This document shows, piece by piece, positions 58,285 to 64,000 of a DNA stretch of 64,000 bases. Location: NCBI RefSeq assembly GCF_048544455.1, contig NC_133536.1, positions 198,527,325 through 198,591,324 of the forward strand, written 5' to 3'. Position 1 is the first letter of the stretch. Each line of letters starts with the position of its first letter. A program made the translations under genes and the position numbers. The notes under the pieces were generated by a model, which saw only the letters and a list, made by a program, of their open reading frames with translations, did not search any database and was not told where the DNA came from. This DNA is from Silene latifolia. Its lineage: Eukaryota > Streptophyta > Magnoliopsida > Caryophyllales > Caryophyllaceae.

Positions 58285-59850
58285 AGCCAACCCGTCCATC
58301 TCCCCACTACCTAAATCACCTCATGAGGCTCTTCGGGACCCGAACTGGAATATTGCTATGCAGGACGAGTTTCGAGCACTTAAGGAAAATCAAACGTGGG
58401 ACTTAGTCCCTCGGCCTGCTGACACTAATGTGATACGGTGCTTATGGTTATTTCGGCACAAATTTCATAGTGATGGCTCTTTACAACGGTACAAAGCCCG
58501 TCTTGTCGTAAATGGTAAATCTCAACAGGTTGGTGTGGATTGTGATGAAACCTTTAGTCCTGTTGTTAAACCTACTACCATTCGTACCGTGCTCACTATT
58601 GCCGTATCCCGTTCTTGGCCCATTCACCAACTTGACGTTAAAAATGCATTCTTACATGGTGACTTGGCCGAGACAGTTTACATGCACCAGCCCTCGGGAT
58701 TCGTTGATAAATCAGCTCCTTCGCATGTTTGTCGCTGCGTAAGTCATTATACGGTCTTAAGCAAGCCCCACGTGCCTGGTTTCAACGATTTGCGACCTTT
58801 GTTCTTTCACAGGGATTTAAAAGTAGTGTATGTGACACTTCTCTATTTATATATCGTTCCGGTTCTGACACTGCTTATCTTTTACTGTACGTGGATGATA
58901 TTATTCTCACTGCCTCTAGTACATGTACATTGCGGCGCATTATTGGTTCTTTGTCGCAGGAATTTGCTATGACCGACTTGGGGGTCCTTAATCATTTTTT
59001 GGGTATTTCGGTTACACGATCCAGTAATGGCCTGTTTTTATCTCAAGAAAAATATGCCGAGAGCATACTTAGTCGCGCCTCTATGACCGCGTGTAATCCG
59101 ACAAATACACATGTTGATGTGGGCTCTAAACTTGACGCCGCTGCCGGTCCTTTAATTTCTGACCTGTCTCTTTATCGTAGTTTGGCTGGAGCCTTACAGT
59201 ATTTGACTATTACTCGGCCTGATATTGCCTATGCTGTTCAGCAAGTGTGTTTATTTATGCATGCACCGCGCGAGCCTCATCTGCATTTTTTGAAACGGTT
59301 GCTTCGCTATGTCAAAGGTACACTTGCTTACGGTCTTACTATTTCCCATTCTAAATCTATGTCCATTACAGCTTATTCTGATGCCGATTGGAGTGGGTGT
59401 CCTAATTCCCGCCGCTCGACATCTAGCTATTGTGTTTTTCTGGGAGACAATATTGTTTCATGGTCGTCTAAGCGTCAACCGACTGTCTCCCGGTCTAGTG
59501 CAGAGGCCGAGTATCGTGGTGTTGCTAATGCCGTTGCAGAGACTAGTTGGCTCCGGAATTTATTATGTGAACTCAAGGTTCCTGTTTCACGTGCTACATT
59601 GGTCTTCTGTGACAATATTTCTGTTGTCTATTTGGCTGGCAACCCGGTACAACATCAACGCACTAAGCATATTGAGATTGACATTCATTTTGTGCGTGAG
59701 AAAGTTCAAGATGGTTTGGTTCGTGTCCTTCATGTCCCTTCTGCACATCAATACGCTGACATCTTTACAAAGAGACTTCCCCGGTATCTCTTTCATCGGT
59801 TTCGATCCAGTTTGAGCGTCCGTCCTCCTCCCGCTCCAACTGAAGGGGCG
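58285..59850 (+). CDS. Copia B, right coding part: reverse transcriptase and RNase H (fossil)
   Basis: The frame resumes after the chromovirus with ALKENQTWDLVPRP and CDETFSPVVKPTTIRTVLTI. DVKNAFLHGDLAETVYM and YVDDIILTASS (near 58888) follow, then the RNase H with RSSAEAEYRGVANAV and QRTKHIEIDIHFV. A polypurine tract GAAGGGGCG stands directly before the right LTR. Confidence 0.88.
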
Positions 59851-60005
59851 TGTTAGTGTAAATATGTAAATATTTATATCGTATTATATTATCGTATTAT
59901 ATTTCGCCTTGTAAATTAGGTAACGTATATTGACAATATTGTACATTCTCTAGTATATATATCAAGCATTGCTAATCACCCTAATTAGGGGATTACAAAC
60001 TAATA
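59851..60005 (+). repeat. 3' LTR of Copia B
   Basis: 155 bp, TGTTAGTGTAAATATG to ACAAACTAATA. It is uninterrupted and shows the pre-insertion state of the Helitron site. Confidence 0.95.
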
Positions 60006-60228
60006 AATTCTTTTTAGGTTATTCTGCATTGTGTTTGTTTGGTTATTTACTCCATATTAATTTGCGTCTGTTTCATTCACGTTATGCTGGATAGTGGATA
60101 AAGAGTAGAGTATCTAAAGAGGCTATGAAAGTAATCTGTATACTCTAATAAGTAATATTGTGTTAACGGGTTGGTTTCACGTGTAAGACCAACTAACCCA
60201 CAAATTTTTATTTTCTTAAAGCAAAGAC
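60006..60228. other. spacer right of Copia B
   Basis: No gene. AT-rich unique sequence leads into the third copy of the F-box upstream module. Confidence 0.5.
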
Positions 60229-60510
60229 ATTAAGAGACCACTACAAGAAACTAAGAAATGACTTGATTCCTGACGAAATATCGAAATATAAAAACGATCT
60301 AATTAACTACCTTTGTAGTAGAGCTGACCATTAACACAGGCTGACCCAACCCGGTCCGCCTTAGCACGTTATTTTATGCAACTTGACCCGACCCGACCTG
60401 GCATTGGCCCACCAGGCCCGGGCCTAAAATTGCAGCCAGCCTGCCCTTGGCCCTTGCCCGGCCTAGCCCGAGTACAGGTCTACTTTGTAGTATGGAATTC
60501 CAAGCCATCT
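60229..60510 (+). repeat. upstream module of the F-box duplication, third copy, split by a MITE
   Basis: GACCACTACAAGAAACTAAG and GACGAAATATCGAAA match the modules at 7985 and 31580. After the MITE, CTTTGTAGTATGGAATTCCA continues as in copy 3 (CTTTATAGTATGG). No F-box gene follows within the window, so the rest of this unit was lost or never copied. Confidence 0.65.
60319..60482. mobile_element. hAT-type MITE, 164 bp, CCCGACC-rich
   Basis: The 8-bp duplication CTTTGTAG (60311-60318 and 60483-60490) flanks ends TAGAGCTGACC and, reversed, TAGACCTGTAC. The interior is rich in GACCCGACC and GGCCCGGG. It looks related in type to the element at 9050-9478. Confidence 0.82.
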
Positions 60511-61040
60511 ATACGATAATATAAAAAGACAAGTTGAGTAGTTTTAGAAGCAACATGTGGCACACCCTAAACTCATTTCATCTATCATATTTGATATAAA
60601 CCTCCTTCATCAATAAAAATTTACGTTGTCCAATAATGCAGCTCGCTCTTGACCTCCCTTTACTTCTCTAGCTCTCTCTACAACTTCTAAATCAAATTCA
60701 ACTTGTCAAATTCAATGTGTCAATTTATTATCACATTATTACATCTCAATTACTACCAAAGTAGTTAAATCACCGTTATCTATTTACATACCAAACCATT
60801 TGTTTATCTCCCAGCAGTCGTCCCATATGAGAATCCTATGTAAAAATTGAATTTATTTAATTTCTTATTGTACTTATTTTGCCCTTTAAATATGGAATTA
60901 TCTTAACTTCACCACTATTTTACAAGGTTGTAACAGTTGCAATTTAAATATCTACATCTGTAATTATTCTGTATATTGAAAGATCAATGTGTTAACACAA
61001 ATTCGTAAAATTGCAAATAACAAAAATACGAATCAATCAA
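60511..61040. other. AT-rich spacer, nothing recognised
   Basis: No open frame of note, no repeat. It ends in a (CAAT)5-like microsatellite at about 61033-61056. Confidence 0.5.
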
Positions 61041-61049
61041 TCAATCAAT

Positions 61050-61620
61050 CAATACATATATATAAAGCAGAAATTTTTCGAGCGATATTAGAGAGTCCAA
61101 ATTTTTTAGAATTCCTATATATAAAATAAGTTTTATATAAAATTATTATCATTATCCTAATAAGTGTAGATCTAGCTTTTTTCTCTTAATAATTTATGAG
61201 AAAATTATCCTAATCGGAGTAGATCTAATAATTTATGAGAAAATAATCCTACTAGAAATAGATCCGTTATTTATGAGAAAAATAATACTAATAGAACTGG
61301 ATCTAATAATAGGAAAATAACTTTATAAAGAATATTTATTTTAGAAATATTTATAAGGCAAAATGTCATTTAATAAACGTATAAAAGTGTTAAAATTGCC
61401 TACATTTTACACAAATTGTATCCTACAACCAGTTGTATATGAGAATTATACAAATTGCCTACATTTTACACAAATTGTATCCTACAATCTACTAACTGTA
61501 CATTTTATAAACATAGAATTACTCTTTGTGAGAAAAAAAAAAAAGATCCTAATTTTTTACAAATATAAAATATTGTCAAAAATCTAAGTTGTTCGATTTT
61601 AACTACTTAGGGAAACCCGT
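61050..61620 (+). mobile_element. Helitron-like fragment
   Basis: ATACATATATATAAAGCAGAAATTTTTCGAGCG and the following AGAGAGTCC resemble the 5' end of the Helitron at 43884 (TTTTTTCGAGCG, AGAGCGTCC). A CCCGTGTTGTAAT run near 61615 recalls the 3' part of such elements, but no CTAG end is seen. A small 74-codon frame inside has no recognised domain. Confidence 0.35.
61160..61495. repeat. short direct repeats
   Basis: Three to four degenerate units of about 45-50 bases contain ATTTATGAGAAAATAATCCTA and GATCTAATAAT (61160-61320). A 36-base segment with CCTACATTTTACACAAATTG is then duplicated at about 61397 and 61459. Confidence 0.6.
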
Positions 61621-62703
61621 GTTGTAATAAAGATAATTATATTTTAACACTTTTTTGAATATTTAAAAGATTTACAAAGATTCGAGTTGTTAATTATAAC
61701 CAAACACGTAATTATCTTTTACAAAAACTTTAAAAAAAAGCTGATTTTTATTTTAAAAAAATAATTCAGGAAATAGTAACATGTCATATTAGAAAAAAGA
61801 AGTAAAGAATGACATTTACTTAGCATTTGACTTATACAATGGCGGTGGAATGAGAATAATTTCTATAATGACTATATTAGAAATAAACAACTACAACGAT
61901 GGCATAAATAGTTTAAATCCGACTTTCTATGACTTATCAAATGTGTATGATTAGATTACCAATAATATTCACATAAGATTAAAAACCAATTGAACGACCA
62001 TTTAATAGTCAAGTTTAATCTTAATTAATTACATTCTGGTGACCTAAAATATTTAATAGTCAACTTTAATCTTAATTAATTATATTTTTAGTGAAATAAA
62101 GTGCAAAATTGGAGATTACACTACATATAAAATACAATAATCAACATAATATTGCAAAAAAAAGTGGTTGATTTGTTATGTTCAACATATTTTTTGTAAG
62201 TATAGGTCACTAAAGTGGATTGTCAAAATCTCAAGGCACCAAAGTGGAGTTATGCAAACCTTGAGGTACTAAAGTGGAATTAGCCATTAGGCTAAACCTC
62301 AGGCCACCAAAGTGGAAATACATCTTTTTTGTAAATGGTTAACCATGAGGTATCTTATATGGATTTAATTAGTTGAATATAAGGTACTCCTTAGTGTAAT
62401 AAATTAGGTCAAACTTATAAGTTTGACGTTACGATAAAAACAACTAATTGCATATATATTGGTTAAGAAGTGAAACGATTGTACATATATATTTAGTCAT
62501 TTGAAGTCAGTTTTTTAAAATTGAAACTCTTTTCTGAGAATTTGCTCATTTTATTATTATAAATAAAGAGCTGAATAACAATGTAAGATAATGAGACTTG
62601 ATTTTGTTAATAAATGACATTTCAAATAAACAAAATTGAGTTATAGTTTTAATAAAATTAATCTTAAACTAATCGAGTTTAAGAGTAGTATCCTAATATC
62701 CTA
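61621..62703. other. AT-rich spacer with a small tandem repeat
   Basis: No gene. At 62205-62365 four to five degenerate copies of CACTAAAGTGGA / CACCAAAGTGGA follow one another at about 30-base intervals. Such runs are common in plant intergenic DNA and might be the end of an old transposon. Confidence 0.5.
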
Positions 62704-62929
62704 CTCCCTCCAATTCACACAAAACTCCTCATTTGCTTTTTCTAGATCAAAGTTTGAAAAGTTTGACCGTAATTCACTCAAAAATACATTTCACGACAAC
62801 AAGTGGACAATAGGTTAAGTAGATGATGAAATTACCCTTAAAAAACAGTCACAGTTTAGAAAGGTAAAACAATGAATGAGACAACGCCCATAAATGAAAA
62901 AGGTAAACAAATGAATGTGACAGAGTGAG
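62704..62929. mobile_element. degenerate Stowaway-like MITE
   Basis: The left end CTCCCTCCAATTCACAC follows TA. The proposed right end GTGACAGAGTGAG precedes TA. The inverted match is imperfect, so this rests mainly on the left end. Confidence 0.35.
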
Positions 62930-63370
62930 TAGTTTATAAGGAACTGAAAATTAGGATCTGATAAATTAGCTGGTTCACTAAAAAATATTTGGCAAACTAA
63001 CAGGTAGCTGATGATTGGTAAATAGCATAGAAAGACATAATAAGTACTCCATATTTAATATCGATTTTTCTAATGTCTTCCCTAAGGGTACACATTAGGA
63101 GTCTAAATAAAGAAATAGTTAAAGAAATATTATAAATTGAAGGATAGGAAAAAAAAAAAAAAAGGTAAGTTTATTTCTTCTCACATGCTACATTTATTCT
63201 GGTAAATAAGTTACTTACCAAATGACAAATACTTATAAAAAAATAAAGTAAATGATTTTTTTGGTAAGAATGAGCTTAAGCTTATTTGCTTTGCAAACAA
63301 GGCTTAAATATTAGATTTTTTTCATGATCCCCTAACCTTTCTAATATCAAATTTATTTCATTTTAATGTT
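62930..63370. other. AT-rich spacer, nothing recognised
   Basis: Contains a poly-A run near 63150. No gene or transposon end is visible. Confidence 0.5.
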
Positions 63371-63942
63371 TGTTCCGGGTGTAATTCCGAAGCAGTTATT
63401 TGTTACCACTCGTGGCTTGTAGAATGACGTCTTTGATTGAATCCTCCTTTCGGTCTCCTGAAAAAATGAACAAACTGAGGGCTCGGCTTTGTACCGAGCG
63501 AACTCACTCCGACGCTCAAGTCAGTAAACTTAAAGGGATTAAGTTGTGTGTTACTTGGCGAAGTATATGTTGTAGAGAGATAAGGAAGATATTACCAGAT
63601 TATGAGGTGTTTAGGTTATATTTTTCATCCTTTCCTCAATGAGGGTTGAGGAGTATTTATAGACTTTCACCTTTTGTCACGTAGTGGCCAAGTGGCCAAG
63701 TGGCTAACAGGTGGAAAGACCGATCTACCCTCGGCCGATGGACCCATGGCAGGCCGGCCGAGGGGTCTTGGATATGAGTACGCGGATATGTACCCCGGCT
63801 GGCTAGTTGCCTGGCCGAGACCCGTGTGACAGTCGACAGTGCACGTCGGCTAAAGTCAGTCTAAGGTGTTGACTTGCTGTGGATATCTTTGACCTTGCTC
63901 AATATGTTGACTCGGTCAGCGGGTGCAGAATATGCCCCATCA
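63371..63942 (-). repeat. solo LTR of a Ty3-type element, 572 bp
   Basis: The segment TGTTCCGGGTG ... ATGCCCCATCA has TG/CA ends and a 5-bp duplication ATGTT on both sides (63366-63370 and 63943-63947). No internal element follows, so it is a solo LTR from recombination. Read on the - strand it begins TGATGGGGCATA, a start I associate with Tat/Ogre-like LTRs. An 80-codon frame at 63400-63642 lies inside it and is not a host gene. Confidence 0.8.
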
Positions 63943-63947
63943 ATGTT

Positions 63948-64000
63948 TTTTGCCTATGTATCAAAGCCACATGAAAAACATTATTTACAAAAAAAAAATC
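63948..64000. other. window edge, nothing recognised
   Basis: AT-rich flank of the solo LTR. Confidence 0.4.

Larger units (their letters stand above)
43798..60005 (+). mobile_element. Copia element B, broken, host to a Helitron and a chromovirus
   Basis: This element has 155-bp LTRs and the target duplication AATTC (43793-43797 and 60006-60010). The primer site TGGTATCAGC is at 46959 and a polypurine tract GAAGGGGCG lies before the right LTR. The own sequence is about 4.76 kb, and the rest is nested insertions: a Helitron in the left LTR (43884-46889) and a chromovirus in the coding part (49840-58279). LTR ends are TG...TA. The two LTRs differ at one site by eye, too short for a good age. 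A few breaks are present beyond the insertions. Confidence 0.93.

Noticed and set aside
62205-62365. MULE terminal repeat with AAAGTGGA units
   Set aside because: The tandem motif recalls some plant MULE ends, but no inverted partner or 9-bp duplicate was found, so it is listed only as a repeat.
63400-63642. Small 80-codon gene near the right edge
   Set aside because: It lies wholly inside the solo LTR bounded by ATGTT duplicates and has no recognised domain.

Overview
This is nuclear DNA of a flowering plant, almost certainly a eudicot. The signs are AT-rich spacers, plant LTR retrotransposons of both superfamilies, a DD39D plant mariner transposase, Stowaway-type MITEs, a Helitron, and F-box genes with a DUF295-type C-terminus. 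The antisense-gene Tat element and the TACTCGGYCGAGTA palindrome arrays remind me of Caryophyllaceae such as Silene. That is recollection only, and nothing here proves the family. No rRNA, tRNA or CRISPR is visible.

Host genes. The only recognisable host genes are three tandem paralogues of one F-box/DUF295 gene on the + strand: 649-7058, 9855-11214 and 42352-43636. A relic of a further start lies at 281-347. Upstream and downstream flanks are shared, so the array arose by segmental duplication. Copy 1 is split by a young Copia element, copy 2 has several lesions in its first third, and copy 3 lacks 5 bp. An in-frame acidic minisatellite of different length interrupts each copy.

Layout. 1-7058: F-box copy 1 with Copia element A (1897-6873) inserted. 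7059-9854: spacer with a possible small Helitron and a 1.48-kb MULE that carries a nested hAT-type MITE. 9855-12176: F-box copy 2 and a poly-A retroposon tail. 12177-22165: a Tat-like Ty3 element on the - strand with an antisense gene. 23823-27495: a mariner-like DNA transposon with a second, divergently oriented 194-codon ORF. 27.7-30.5 kb: an old Copia remnant holding a 760-bp hAT element. 31171-31358: a hAT MITE. 31644-42091: a Sirevirus-like Copia on the - strand. 42352-43636: F-box copy 3. 43798-60005: Copia element B. A 3.0-kb Helitron sits in its left LTR and itself carries a Stowaway MITE and five repeat units with snRNA-promoter-like boxes; an 8.4-kb chromovirus with palindrome arrays sits in its coding region. 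60006-64000: spacer with a hAT MITE, Helitron-like and Stowaway-like fragments, and a 572-bp solo LTR.

Most element boundaries rest on target-site duplications read directly: TGCAA, AAAGT, AGTAG, AATTC, CCTGT and ATGTT for the LTR elements; 9 bp for the MULE; 8 bp for four hAT-type elements; TA for mariner and Stowaway; A/T insertion for the Helitron. Several have a paralogous empty site in the same window. The points most worth a second look are the second gene in the mariner element, the snRNA-type promoter modules in the Helitron, the palindrome arrays of the chromovirus, and the dispersed short inverted repeats of the Sirevirus-like element.
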